Assembly (NCBI RefSeq): GCF_013177655.1
Contig: NZ_CP035946.1
Span: 1,302,001 to 1,366,000, forward strand
Length of the DNA: 64,000 nucleotides
Reading direction: 5' to 3'
From: Campylobacter canadensis
GTDB taxonomy: Bacteria; Campylobacterota; Campylobacteria; Campylobacterales; Campylobacteraceae
The translations under genes were made by a program, and so were the position numbers. Below, piece by piece: positions 6,984 to 16,565 of this stretch. The notes beneath the pieces were generated by a model, which saw only the letters and a program-made list of their open reading frames with translations, was not told the origin of the DNA and did not search any database. The stretch's first letter is position 1, and each line of letters opens with the position of its first letter.

Positions 6984-9301
6984 TTTACTTCCTTTGTTAA
7001 AAAATTATTTAATCTTTGTGCATTTAAAATTACACAAATTGAGCTAAAAGACATAAACAAGGCTGCTACTAAAGGATTAATATAACCATTAAAAGCAAGT
7101 GGTAAAGAAATTAAATTATAAAATAAAGAAATAAGTAGATTTGTTTTAATAGTAAAATATGTTCTTTTTGCTAATCGTATAGCGCTTTTAATTTTATTTA
7201 AATTATCATCTAGGATTATTATATCGCTTGTATTTTTAGCCAAATCACTTGCTTGTTTAAAAGATATTGAAACTAAGGCTTGTTTTAGAGCTAAAGCATC
7301 ATTTATCCCATCTCCTATCATTAAAATTTCTTTAGAATTTAAAGAAGTTAAAAAATCAATCTTATCAGTAGGTAAGCATTCTGCTTTATATTTTGTAATA
7401 TTTAAACTTTGTGCAGTTTTTTTACATTCTTGTTCTTTGTCGCCTGAAAGCATTATACATTCAATATTTTTACTCTTTAAAAAATTTATTAATTCTAAGG
7501 CTCCATCATTTATTTTATTTTCAAACACAAAATAAGCTAAAAGCTCTTTTTCATCAGCAAAAAAGACTTCAGTTTTATCAAAAGACTTTACATTCACACC
7601 ATTTTCTTTTAAAAATTTTGCACTTCCTAAAAAATATTTTTTATTATCTTTAATATAAATTACACCTTTACCATCTATTTGCGTATAATTTTCGTTACTT
7701 ATTATATGTTTTGTTAATTTTAAATTATCTTTTATGTTTAAAGCTAAAATATGATTGTTTAAACTCAAAAGCTCTTCTAAAATATCTTTTTTTGAATAAA
7801 TTTCATAAGAACTAAGCTTTAAATTAAAGCTGGTTAAAACTCCTGTTTTATCAAAAACCGCATATTTTATTTTACTTAAATTCTCAACATCATTAGCATT
7901 TTTAAACAAAATACAATGTTTTAAAGCTTGATTAATAGCACATAAATTACAAACAGGAGCGCTAAGCGCAAGTGCGCAAGGACAAGCTATTATTAAAACA
8001 CTAACACTTCTAATAATAGCTTCGTTTATGTTTTCAATATTAAATAAAAAACAAATAAAAGCTAAAAACAAAATAGCAAAACAAAAGTACGAACTTATTT
8101 TATCAGTAAGCTTTTGAAGATTAGATTTTTTTGTATTATTTAAAATATTTGCTATTTTTTGAATGTAACTATCTTTAAATTCACATTCAGTTTTTACATC
8201 ACAACTTCCGCTATAAACTACACTTGAGCTAATTATTTTTGAATTTAAACTAACACTTTTTAATTTCGCTTCTCCTGTTATTGCACTTGTATTTAGTTTT
8301 GCTTTACCGCCAACACATAGCCCATCAAATAATATTTTATCCCCAGTAAAAAACCTTAAAACATCGCCTTTTTTAATCTCATAAACACTACTTTTTACAA
8401 CTTCGTTATTTTTAATTAAATTAACCTCAGCATTTATTAAATCACTTAAAAAATCTACATTTTTTATTGCATTTTTCTTGGTTAAATTTTCTAAAAATTT
8501 TCCTGCATAAACAAAGCAAATAATCATAGCTACACTATCAAAATACAAATATTCAAGCCTTAAAAACATAGCACAAAGGCTATAAATATAAGCAAGCAAA
8601 GCTCCGCCAACTACTAAACAATCCATATTTAAACTTTTTAACTTTAAAGCATTTTTAGCACTATTAAACATAGGCAAGGCAGTATAAAATAATACAGGGG
8701 TGCATAAAATAAACTCAGCAAAATTAATAATATCCTTAATATCAGCATCCATACTAGAAAAATATCCAGCATATCTAGCAATGCTAAGCCACATTATATT
8801 CATAACGCAAACTACTGCTACTATTAATTTTGAATATGATTTTTGATGATTTTTGTAAGCTTTATTATAATCAGCGCTTAAGGGTAAAACTTTGTAGCCA
8901 AGTTTTGTAATTTGATTTAGAATTTCTTGAACACTTGTTTTATCATCTATGAACTCAACTTGCGCTCTTTTACTAAAATAATTAATATTAATACTAACAA
9001 TAGCCTCATTTTTAAGCAAAAATTTTTCTATTAACCAAACACAAGCAGAACAATGAATATTAGGGATATTAAAAGTAATTTGGCTTATATTATTTGCAAT
9101 TTTTTCTTTAAAAACTACACTTTCATCAACATTACTTATTTCTACCTTGCTTAAATTATTTGCATTTTTATAAAATTCATCTAAATTATTGCTTTTAATT
9201 ATTTCATAAACACTCTTGCAGCCATTACAACAAAAATATAAATTTCCTGCCTTAATTAACTGATTTTCTTGGTATTCTAGGGAACAATGAGCACATTTCA
9301 T
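6980..9301 (-). CDS. ccoI: Copper P1B-type ATPase for cbb3 oxidase assembly
   Basis: A 773-residue heavy-metal ATPase from the ATG at 9301. That start is preferred over one 13 codons upstream because AAGGA lies 8 bases ahead and the CAHC metal site then sits at the N-terminus. It has an N-terminal CxxC/CCNGC metal-binding region and an HMA-like domain with HCSAC (about 83-87). The membrane CPC motif falls near 441, the phosphorylated DKTG near 482 and GDGIND near 665. The CPC motif and adjacency to ccoS identify CcoI/FixI, which supplies copper to cbb3-type cytochrome oxidase. The usual DKTGTLT is DKTGVLT here. It is divergent from rho. Confidence 0.9.
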   Translation of the reverse strand: MKCAHCSLEYQENQLIKAGNLYFCCNGCKSVYEIIKSNNLDEFYKNANNLSKVEISNVDESVVFKEKIANNISQITFNIPNIHCSACVWLIEKFLLKNEAIVSININYFSKRAQVEFIDDKTSVQEILNQITKLGYKVLPLSADYNKAYKNHQKSYSKLIVAVVCVMNIMWLSIARYAGYFSSMDADIKDIINFAEFILCTPVLFYTALPMFNSAKNALKLKSLNMDCLVVGGALLAYIYSLCAMFLRLEYLYFDSVAMIICFVYAGKFLENLTKKNAIKNVDFLSDLINAEVNLIKNNEVVKSSVYEIKKGDVLRFFTGDKILFDGLCVGGKAKLNTSAITGEAKLKSVSLNSKIISSSVVYSGSCDVKTECEFKDSYIQKIANILNNTKKSNLQKLTDKISSYFCFAILFLAFICFLFNIENINEAIIRSVSVLIIACPCALALSAPVCNLCAINQALKHCILFKNANDVENLSKIKYAVFDKTGVLTSFNLKLSSYEIYSKKDILEELLSLNNHILALNIKDNLKLTKHIISNENYTQIDGKGVIYIKDNKKYFLGSAKFLKENGVNVKSFDKTEVFFADEKELLAYFVFENKINDGALELINFLKSKNIECIMLSGDKEQECKKTAQSLNITKYKAECLPTDKIDFLTSLNSKEILMIGDGINDALALKQALVSISFKQASDLAKNTSDIIILDDNLNKIKSAIRLAKRTYFTIKTNLLISLFYNLISLPLAFNGYINPLVAALFMSFSSICVILNAQRLNNFLTKEVK

Positions 9302-9312
9302 CTTTTTCCTTA

Positions 9313-9341
9313 TTGACAATTTTATTTTTAATTTATACAAT
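9313..9341 (+). promoter_or_regulatory. Sigma-70 promoter for rho
   Basis: A TTGACA hexamer at 9313-9318 is followed after exactly 17 bases by TACAAT at 9336-9341, about 35 bases before the rho start codon. This is an unusually complete consensus for Campylobacter, where the -35 box is often weak. It overlaps the 5' region of the divergent ccoI gene. The assignment is from sequence only. Confidence 0.65.
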
Positions 9342-9376
9342 AATTTTAAACACTTCTTACTTTTATAAGGAAATCA

Positions 9377-10729
9377 ATGGAAAAAGAATCAAATACAAGC
9401 GTGGAAAAATCTAATCATACCAACGAAAGAAATGAAAAAAGCGAAAAGAGAAATCAAAAAAAGCACATTCCCGTAGATGGTTACAAAATAGAAGAATTAA
9501 AGTTGCTTACACTAGATAAGCTAATTGAAATTGCAAATGAAGTTGAAATTGAAAACCCTAGAGAATTTCGCCGCCAAGAATTAATGTTTGAAATATTAAA
9601 AGCTCAAACAAAAAAAGGTGGGTTTATTCTTTTTACAGGTATTTTAGAGATAAACCAAGAAGGCTACGGATTTTTAAGAGCAATGGATGCAAACTTAAGC
9701 GACAGTGCAAACGATGCTTATGTTAGCAATTCTCAAATAAAAAAATTCGCTCTAAGAGTAGGCGATATCGTTACAGGACAGGTAAGAGAACCTAAAGAAC
9801 AAGAAAAATATTATGCTTTATTAAAAATTGAAGCGATTAATTATATGCCTTATACGGAAGCAAAACAGCGTGCTTTATTTGACAATTTAACACCTATTTT
9901 TCCTACGCAAAAATTAAAACTTGAATATGACCCTATGAAATTAACAGGCAGAGTGCTTGATTTATTTACACCTATTGGTAAAGGTCAGCGTGGGCTTATT
10001 GTTGCTCCACCACGCACAGGAAAAACCGAGCTTATGAAAGAACTAGCAACCGCTATTGCTAAAAATCACCCTGAGGCTAATTTGATTGTTTTATTAATTG
10101 ATGAAAGACCGGAAGAAGTAACAGATATGCAAAGATGTGTAAAAGGAGAAGTTTTTAGTTCAACATTTGACCAACCTGCACTAAATCATGTGCGTGTTGC
10201 TGAACTTGTGATTGAAAAGGCTAAGCGTTTGGTTGAAATGGGAAAAGATGTAATTATTTTACTTGATAGTATCACAAGACTTGCACGTGCTTATAATACT
10301 GCAACTCCTAGCAGCGGAAAGGTTTTAAGCGGTGGTGTTGACGCAAACGCTCTTCACAAACCAAAACGCTTTTTTGGTGCTGCAAGAAATATAGAAAACG
10401 GTGGAAGTTTAACCATAGTTGCAACTGCATTAATTGATACAGGCTCTAGAATGGATGATGTTATTTTTGAAGAATTTAAAGGTACAGGAAATAGCGAAAT
10501 AATCTTAGATAGAAATATTTCAGATAGAAGGATATACCCAGCTATTAATATTACAAAAAGCGGTACAAGAAAAGAAGAATTATTGCAAGGTCCAATAAAT
10601 TTACCTAAAATATGGGCAATTCGTTCAGCTATGAATTCTATGGAAGATGTTGAAGCTTTAAAATTCTTATATTCAAAAATGCTTAAAACTGCAAATAATG
10701 ATGAATTACTACAAGGATTAAACGAATAA
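9377..10729 (+). CDS. rho: Transcription termination factor Rho
   Basis: A 450-residue protein with a charged, low-complexity N-terminal extension (1-30) and an RNA-binding cold-shock-like domain (about 55-155). The ATPase core has the Walker A segment APPRTGKTE near 210, [14 protein letters not shown] near 245 and [11 protein letters not shown] near 295. Rho is a hexameric helicase that terminates transcription. AAGGAA lies ahead of the ATG. The gene stops at the first base of dnaX (TAATG overlap), so the two are co-transcribed, as in C. jejuni. Length and motifs are complete, and it is surely functional. Confidence 0.97.
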   Translation: MEKESNTSVEKSNHTNERNEKSEKRNQKKHIPVDGYKIEELKLLTLDKLIEIANEVEIENPREFRRQELMFEILKAQTKKGGFILFTGILEINQEGYGFLRAMDANLSDSANDAYVSNSQIKKFALRVGDIVTGQVREPKEQEKYYALLKIEAINYMPYTEAKQRALFDNLTPIFPTQKLKLEYDPMKLTGRVLDLFTPIGKGQRGLIVAPPRTGKTELMKELATAIAKNHPEANLIVLLIDERPEEVTDMQRCVKGEVFSSTFDQPALNHVRVAELVIEKAKRLVEMGKDVIILLDSITRLARAYNTATPSSGKVLSGGVDANALHKPKRFFGAARNIENGGSLTIVATALIDTGSRMDDVIFEEFKGTGNSEIILDRNISDRRIYPAINITKSGTRKEELLQGPINLPKIWAIRSAMNSMEDVEALKFLYSKMLKTANNDELLQGLNE

Positions 10730-12450
10730 TGCAAGCAATTACATTAAAATATAGACCAAAAAGTTATGATGATTTAATCGGTCAAAGCACGGTTAGTAAA
10801 AGTTTAAAATTTGCTCTTGATAATCAGCAAATTGCTAATGCTTACTTGTTTTCTGGCTTAAGAGGAAGTGGAAAAACAAGCTCGGCTAGAATTTTAGCAA
10901 GATGTTTAAATTGCAAAGAAAAAATAAGCTCAAGCCCTTGTATGCACTGTGAAAATTGTTTAGCGCAAAACCCAAGCGATGTTTATGAGCTTGATGCTGC
11001 TTCTAATCGTGGGATTGAAAGTATTCAAGAATTAATTGAAAATACAAAATTTACCCCAATGCACTCAAGATTTAAAATTTTTATAATTGATGAAGTGCAT
11101 ATGCTTACTAAAGAAGCTTTTAATGCTTTGTTAAAAACCTTAGAAGAACCACCTTCTTATGTTAAATTTATTTTAGCAACAACAGACCCAAATAAAATTC
11201 CAGCTACGATTTTAAGTAGGGTTTTACATTTTAGATTTAAGGCTATTTCTAGCTCACAAATTACAAATAGAATGAAATTTATTCTTGATAATGAAAAAAT
11301 AAATTACGAAGAAGAAGCACTTTTTATAATAGCAAGAAGTGCTAATGGCTCTTTAAGAGATGCTTTAACTCTTTTAGAACAAGCAATTATTTATTCGCAA
11401 AATAATGTAAATACAATAAATGTAAGTACAATGCTTGGAATAATTGATACTAATATTATTAAAAACTTTTTTGCTGATATTTTAAGAGCTAATGATGATG
11501 GAATTTTTAAATTCTTAGAACTTGCAAAAGAATATGAAGTTAATATGATTTTAGATGAAATGAGTGCTTATTTAAAACAAGCATTTTTTAATAAGGATAG
11601 AAATTTCTCTTTACTTTTATATGAAAGATTTTTTGCTATTTTAAGCAAGGCTAGATATATGGCAAAAATTAGCGATGATGATGAATTTAATCTTTGCGTT
11701 ATGGCTTTTATGCTAAAGGAAGCTTGTTATTTAAAAGAAGTTGATGAAGAAATAGTAAAAATTCAAAAAGAAGAAAATAAAAATACTTTGTTTGATGATT
11801 TTGTAAGGCAAATTCAAAAAAGAGATTATAAATTAGGTTTAATTTTTACAAATAATACCACTTTTGTATCTCAAAATGAAAGTGAATTTGTAATTAAAGT
11901 TAATCCTAAAAATGAAGAAGAAAAAAACTATTTTAAACAATTATTTACAGTTGTAAAAGATATTTTTGCTAGTTTAGATAATAGCAAAAAGCTAGTAATT
12001 ACAAGCGATTACAATCAAAATAATACACAAAATAACAATAGTGATGATAAAGACCTTCAAGCTAAGAACAAAATAGCAAATATACAAGCAAATCTTAGCA
12101 TAAGTCCTAAAAACTACGAGCAAGAAGAAAAAGAACAAATGCCTGAAATGCAAAGCGATGATTTTTTAAGTGATGATTATGAGCTTGAATTAGACAATAT
12201 TGACGAGCTTATGATACCAGAAGAAGCTTTGATTAATTTAGATGATAATGTTATTGATATAATTTTATCAGCTGTAATTAGATTAGAAATAGAAAATAAT
12301 ACCCTTTTAGTGTATGTAAATCCGCCTTATGATGAAGTTGAACTAAATATACTAAGAGCTAATTTAATTAATGTAATTAAAAAAAGTATTATTACTTTAA
12401 AACTGCAAGATTTTAAGGTAATAAACATTCAAAACGAAAAAAAAAAGTAG
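10729..12450 (+). CDS. dnaX: DNA polymerase III tau/gamma subunit, with frame break before the true C-terminus
   Basis: A 573-residue clamp-loader ATPase with GLRGSGKTSSAR (about 43-54), a four-cysteine zinc module (about 61-78), IIDEVHML and the SRVLHFRF arginine-finger region. It loads the sliding clamp at the replication fork. The frame stops inside a tract of ten A at 12437-12446. In the -1 frame the coding sequence continues uninterrupted for 56 more codons (12447-12617) with normal composition and a charged helix ending in LEKEFGSLEIK. That is what a full DnaX tail would look like. Eleven A in the DNA, or one extra A added by slippage, would restore it. The gene is therefore either slippage-regulated or carries a read error. 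Its start overlaps rho. Confidence 0.93.
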   Translation: MQAITLKYRPKSYDDLIGQSTVSKSLKFALDNQQIANAYLFSGLRGSGKTSSARILARCLNCKEKISSSPCMHCENCLAQNPSDVYELDAASNRGIESIQELIENTKFTPMHSRFKIFIIDEVHMLTKEAFNALLKTLEEPPSYVKFILATTDPNKIPATILSRVLHFRFKAISSSQITNRMKFILDNEKINYEEEALFIIARSANGSLRDALTLLEQAIIYSQNNVNTINVSTMLGIIDTNIIKNFFADILRANDDGIFKFLELAKEYEVNMILDEMSAYLKQAFFNKDRNFSLLLYERFFAILSKARYMAKISDDDEFNLCVMAFMLKEACYLKEVDEEIVKIQKEENKNTLFDDFVRQIQKRDYKLGLIFTNNTTFVSQNESEFVIKVNPKNEEEKNYFKQLFTVVKDIFASLDNSKKLVITSDYNQNNTQNNNSDDKDLQAKNKIANIQANLSISPKNYEQEEKEQMPEMQSDDFLSDDYELELDNIDELMIPEEALINLDDNVIDIILSAVIRLEIENNTLLVYVNPPYDEVELNILRANLINVIKKSIITLKLQDFKVINIQNEKKK

Positions 12451-12617
12451 ATAATAGTGAAAAAATTGCTCAGTTTGCAAAAGAAGAAATTAAAATGCAA
12501 GATGAGCAACAAAATATTTTTCCAAAAATTGAAAATAATTTAAGTGAAGATGAAATAAAAATTAGGCAAAGATTAAGATTATTAGAAAAAGAATTTGGAA
12601 GTCTTGAAATAAAATAA
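12437..12617 (+). other. A10 slippery tract and out-of-frame dnaX C-terminal extension
   Basis: Ten consecutive A (12437-12446) are followed by 56 open codons in the -1 frame that end with TAA at 12615-12617, just before the tmRNA promoter. No ribosome binding site or start precedes them, so they are not a separate gene. DnaX is a known site of programmed events: ribosomal -1 frameshifting at A6G in E. coli and transcriptional slippage on an A9 tract in Thermus. By analogy this tract could yield two DnaX forms differing by about 56 residues. This is inference. Confidence 0.6.
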
Positions 12618-12622
12618 TTTTT

Positions 12623-12631
12623 TGATATAAT
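12623..12631 (+). promoter_or_regulatory. Extended -10 promoter of ssrA
   Basis: TGATATAAT at 12623-12631 is a perfect extended -10 element (TGnTATAAT) and lies 15 bases before the mature tmRNA 5' end. Transcription would begin near 12638. It sits immediately after the end of the dnaX extension. Confidence 0.7.
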
Positions 12632-12646
12632 CAAACTTTTTTTCTT

Positions 12647-12997
12647 GGGGCTGATTGGCATCGACAGGATTAAAAAGGAAATTGTTGCATACCGCATTGC
12701 TGCGTTAAAAGCAAAAATAAAATTAAACGCAAACAAAAATAAATTAGCTCCTGCTTACGCTTACGCTGCGTAAGTTCAGTTGAGCCTGATATCTGCTTAA
12801 GCTTGTACGGCGGAATATCGGTCATCTTTCAAGCTAGTTTTAAACCTTGGCTAAGTTTAAAGCGAATTTTTGCCTTTGCTTTATAAACTTTGTAAAAAGC
12901 GAGTTTATAAAAGCGAGATTAAAGCTTTTTACTAAGTATGTAGAGACAGTTTTTGGACTAATTTTGGACTGGAGTTCAAATCTCCACAGCTCCACCA
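12647..12997 (+). ncRNA. ssrA: Transfer-messenger RNA (tmRNA)
   Basis: The 5' end GGGGCTGATTGGCATCGACAG and the 3' end with a T-arm (GGAGTTCAAATCTCC) and CCA form the tRNA-like domain. The acceptor arms GGGGCTG and CAGCTCC pair with one G-T wobble. The tag reading frame starts at the GCA near 12729 and encodes ANKNKLAPAYAYAA followed by TAA, close to other Campylobacter tags. It rescues stalled ribosomes and marks the products for proteolysis. The CCA is encoded. The reading frame that crosses this gene (12847-13038) is spurious. Confidence 0.95.
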
Positions 12998-13032
12998 AGT
13001 ATTTACTATTATTAAATTATAATTATTTTTTT

Positions 13033-13119
13033 GCCTGAGTGGTGAAACTGGTAGACGCGCTAGACTCAAAATCTAGTAAGGGCAACCTTGTGTCGGTTCG
13101 AGTCCGACCTCAGGCACCA
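13033..13119 (+). tRNA. tRNA-Leu (anticodon CAA)
   Basis: The 87-base gene has a GCCTGAG/CTCAGGC acceptor stem and a CTAGA/TCTAG anticodon stem around the loop CTCAAAA, giving anticodon CAA for the UUG codon. A long variable arm (TAAGGGCAACCTTGT region) is typical of leucine tRNA, the T-arm is intact, and CCA is encoded. It follows the tmRNA by 35 bases. The defence genes begin right after it, and tRNA-Leu genes are common integration sites. I see no duplicated tRNA end to prove an attachment site. Confidence 0.95.
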
Positions 13120-13127
13120 CCTTAAAG

Positions 13128-14426
13128 TTATTTATTTTCTTCTTTGTTGTAAAAATCTTTAATTTTTTTATTGATTGTGTCTTTATTTTTTGTAATAGTT
13201 GAGTTTTCCTTACGCTCATTACCTTCGTTATGAAGATAACTTAACCAATTAAAACTACCATTTATTATAAAATCATTGTCACAAATTATAAATTTTTCAT
13301 GAGAATTGTCTTTGTAAGTCTTAAAATTTGCATAATTATTTTTTAATTCAATAAATACCTCTTCAGCTTTTTTATCAATTATTGCCTTATTATCACGCTT
13401 ACTTTTATTTTCTATTCCATATTTTATATGAATATTCACCTTTCTTGATAGGGCAGATTTAATATAATCTAAGTATTCATTTAAAACTTGAAATCTAATC
13501 CAAGGAGATTGTATGTATATATCATTTTTAGCATTTTCTAATATATATTTAAAATATTTTTTATGTGAGCATTCATCTATTATTTGCCCATCTTTAATAT
13601 CTAATGTAAAAGTATAATTTTCAAATCTATTAGAATTATCTTTCGTAGCTTGATTTTCCTTTACTTTAAAATCTTCTTTTTCTAATAATTTATCAAACAA
13701 TCTTGAAATACCTTCATCAGCAACAATATCCTCACTAGCTATATTTAATGCTACTATTTTCTTTTCATTAATACTATTTTTATAAAAACAACATAAATGT
13801 TTTTTATAAAACATTGATATTTTACTAAGGTCTTTAACACTATAAAGCTTTAAAGTTTCATTATTTTCAAAATTTTGTATATTTTCAAAAATGACTTGTT
13901 TTAATGTTTTATCATCTTTATAAATATTATTTAAACAATTATTATCAGGTCTTAATGTATTGTTACGCTTTAATTCAATTGCATCTTTATCAACCTTATG
14001 TTCTAATCTAATATCACTTTGAGAAAGCTCTATAATATCTGCACTAATTGCATCAAAAATTACACAAAACTCTTTTTCTACCATTTTAGTACTTTTAATA
14101 TTATTTAAATAGTCTTTTGCTTTTTTACTTAAGTTTAAGTTATTATCTAAATAAGCTTTAAATATAAGCTCTGATATTATGGTATTTAATACATCTTTAT
14201 CAAGACAAGTAATTTTTTCTATAGTGCTAATTTTACTTTTTGTAGTGTCTATTAATCTTAATATAAATACTTCTATTTGTGTTAATTGTTCGTCTTCTTT
14301 AAAAATACAATTTACTATACATTTATATACTGGATAAAACACATATTTAATATCATATAACTCGTAATTATTATCTTCTCCAAAATAAGTAAATTTATGT
14401 TGTATTAAGTTAAAATTAAGCTTCAT
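13128..14426 (-). CDS. PLD-superfamily nuclease, MkoB-like component of a Mokosh system
   Basis: A 432-residue protein. Its C-terminal third holds one phospholipase D active-site motif, HEKFIICDNDFIINGSFNW (about 385-403), with the expected H-x-K, D and GS-N residues. A conserved strand IYIQSPWIRF lies about 80 residues earlier. One HKD motif per chain implies a dimeric nuclease. The upstream gene is a COG1112-type SF1 helicase, overlapping by 11 bases, preceded by a kinase-like part. That trio matches the Mokosh type I anti-phage system (kinase plus helicase MkoA, PLD MkoB). The N-terminal two-thirds contains no domain I recognise. It appears intact, unlike its partner. Confidence 0.75.
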   Translation of the reverse strand: MKLNFNLIQHKFTYFGEDNNYELYDIKYVFYPVYKCIVNCIFKEDEQLTQIEVFILRLIDTTKSKISTIEKITCLDKDVLNTIISELIFKAYLDNNLNLSKKAKDYLNNIKSTKMVEKEFCVIFDAISADIIELSQSDIRLEHKVDKDAIELKRNNTLRPDNNCLNNIYKDDKTLKQVIFENIQNFENNETLKLYSVKDLSKISMFYKKHLCCFYKNSINEKKIVALNIASEDIVADEGISRLFDKLLEKEDFKVKENQATKDNSNRFENYTFTLDIKDGQIIDECSHKKYFKYILENAKNDIYIQSPWIRFQVLNEYLDYIKSALSRKVNIHIKYGIENKSKRDNKAIIDKKAEEVFIELKNNYANFKTYKDNSHEKFIICDNDFIINGSFNWLSYLHNEGNERKENSTITKNKDTINKKIKDFYNKEENK

Positions 14427-16479
14427 TTATTTCTCCTAAATTTCTAACTTCATATTCGCTTTTGTTTTTATATATATATTCAATTATTTCTTTAAATGGA
14501 TTAAAACCATTATTTGTACAAGATTTATATAAAAAATCAATATCACCAACTATTAAAAGTAATTTTTTTGCTCTTGATAAGGATACATTTAATCTTTTTT
14601 CATCAGCTATAAAATCAATTTTACTCTTTTTACCACCACCTGCTCTTACACAATCATAAAAAATAATATCTCTATCACTTCCTTGAAAACTATCAACCGT
14701 TCCTATATCAATTTGAATATCATCTTGTTTATATTTTTGAACAATATCTTTTAAATAATTATCTAAATAATATTTTTGGTCTTTATAGGGGGTTATAATT
14801 CCGATACTTAAGTTATTATTTTTACAATAATTTTGTAGAGTATTTAACTCTTGTTTAATAATCTTTGCATTACAACGATTAATCTTACCTGTTCCTTTTT
14901 GTTCATCAGCCCTATCTTTTAAATTACCTGTATTTAACCACACTAAATTTGCAATATAACAATCAATATTATGCTGTTTTAGCTCATTTATCTCATCTTT
15001 TGTTTTTAAGTCTCCTTCATAAAAAACATTGCTATATATATTGCAAATACTTTTATGCGCTCTGTAGTTATAAGTTAGCATATGTTTTAAGTTATTAAAT
15101 TTTGTATTAGAATTAAATAATTGCTCAAACAATGATGTAATAACTTCTTTTTTAGAATAACTTTCTAAATTATTAGCAATATCATCATCAATTATTGGTG
15201 CAAGTTGCTTATGGTCTCCTACAAATATAATCTTTTTTGCCTTAATACAAGGAACTAAAAGCTCACTTAAGGTAGCTCTTCCTGCTTCATCTACGATTAC
15301 TAAATCAAATACAATTTCTCTAAAATTATTCCATGATGAAATTCCTATAAGTGTTCCAAAAATTATTTTAATATTTTTAATAAAAAACATTTCCACATCT
15401 GTATTTTTAACACTTTTTGAAGTAATACTTTGTAATATTTCTTTAAATTCATCTTGATTTTTCTTAAATTCTTGTATTTCATTCTCTTGTAAATCTTTAA
15501 TATTTTTACTAACTATGGTGTTTATTATTTTATTTGGAGTATATTTTCTTGCAATTTCGCTCATTTTACTTTCATCGTTACCTATTCGCAAAATTTTTTG
15601 TTCTTCTTCACAAATTTTTTCTAACACATTATCTACTGCTTGATTACTTTGAGATGTAATTAGCATTTTATAACTTGGGTGCAACTTTAAATATTGTTTT
15701 ATTATTTCTACTATTGTTGTTGTTTTTCCAGTACCAGGAGGACCTTGAATTAGTAATATTTCACTTCCATCTTGCAAACTTAATGCTTTTTTCACTGCTA
15801 ATTGTTGATTTTCATCTAAATTTTTATTAAAAAATTCGTCTATTTTAATTAAATTATTTTCAGTAAAATTTAAATTAGGTTCGCATAATTTACTAGCTAA
15901 ATTATTAATATATACGTTACTTTTTTTAAGTTCATCAAGCGCTCTTTCTTTTTTCTTAAATACTATTTCTTCTGCTTGATAATCATAATTAATACTATAT
16001 TTAATTAAAATCTCATTCTTGTCATATTGCTTTAAATTTATTTTTGAATATTCATCTTCGATATTAACATAAAGTAATGATTTTGTACTTACAAACTTAT
16101 CAACCACGCCCTTTAATTCATCATCATCTTGTGTATAATTTAATTTCTTTATTATTACTTTATGATTTTGCTTAAAATGTCTATTTGCATTCTCAATTAC
16201 AAAACAAAGCTGATTATTTTTAGTATTACTAATGGTTCCTATTTGGCTTAATTTTTTACTTTGAATGTAATCATTTTCAGCCTTTAGTAAATCTTCTTCC
16301 ATCTTTATTGATTTTTCACTATAAAGTATTGCATTATCATCACTACTTGAGTGTTGTTTTATCTCTTTAAGTAGTTCATCTATACTTTTACAATCAAAAT
16401 TATTATTTTTATTATTTACTTCAAGTAAAAATTCTATATTATCTTTAAATAATCCATTTTTATAAATTTTATCTAGCAA
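14416..16479 (-). CDS. SF1 (UPF1-like) helicase, C-terminal part of a Mokosh MkoA-like gene
   Basis: The 687-residue frame has the SF1 helicase motifs: GPPGTGKTTT (about 246-255), VDEAGRA (about 394-400), GDHKQLAPI, TYNYRAH, a Q-SVGTVD-type GTVDSFQGSD block and a VSLSRAK terminal motif. It belongs to the COG1112/UPF1-like class used in Mokosh. No strong ribosome binding site precedes the first ATG. The reading frame extends upstream without a stop for about 30 codons (LRDYVFLCSEKKS region) to near 16570, and there it meets the kinase-like frame. I therefore read it as the 3' part of one long gene interrupted at about 16582. An independent helicase started at 16479 is possible. Confidence 0.82.
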   Translation of the reverse strand: MLDKIYKNGLFKDNIEFLLEVNNKNNNFDCKSIDELLKEIKQHSSSDDNAILYSEKSIKMEEDLLKAENDYIQSKKLSQIGTISNTKNNQLCFVIENANRHFKQNHKVIIKKLNYTQDDDELKGVVDKFVSTKSLLYVNIEDEYSKINLKQYDKNEILIKYSINYDYQAEEIVFKKKERALDELKKSNVYINNLASKLCEPNLNFTENNLIKIDEFFNKNLDENQQLAVKKALSLQDGSEILLIQGPPGTGKTTTIVEIIKQYLKLHPSYKMLITSQSNQAVDNVLEKICEEEQKILRIGNDESKMSEIARKYTPNKIINTIVSKNIKDLQENEIQEFKKNQDEFKEILQSITSKSVKNTDVEMFFIKNIKIIFGTLIGISSWNNFREIVFDLVIVDEAGRATLSELLVPCIKAKKIIFVGDHKQLAPIIDDDIANNLESYSKKEVITSLFEQLFNSNTKFNNLKHMLTYNYRAHKSICNIYSNVFYEGDLKTKDEINELKQHNIDCYIANLVWLNTGNLKDRADEQKGTGKINRCNAKIIKQELNTLQNYCKNNNLSIGIITPYKDQKYYLDNYLKDIVQKYKQDDIQIDIGTVDSFQGSDRDIIFYDCVRAGGGKKSKIDFIADEKRLNVSLSRAKKLLLIVGDIDFLYKSCTNNGFNPFKEIIEYIYKNKSEYEVRNLGEINEA

Positions 16480-16565
16480 AATTTCATTATCACAATGTAT
16501 AGCAAAACATTCAAAACGTCTTTTTGATTTTTTTTCACTACATAAAAATACATAATCTCTTAAAG

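Noticed and set aside
10354-10734. Long minus-strand frame of 126 codons
   Set aside because: It is antisense to the conserved rho gene and has no family features.
12847-13038. Open frame of 63 codons on the plus strand
   Set aside because: It lies within the tmRNA gene and the gap before tRNA-Leu.
13033-13119. tRNA-Leu as a proven island attachment site
   Set aside because: The defence genes start right after it, but I found no second copy of the tRNA 3' end in the window and no integrase nearby.
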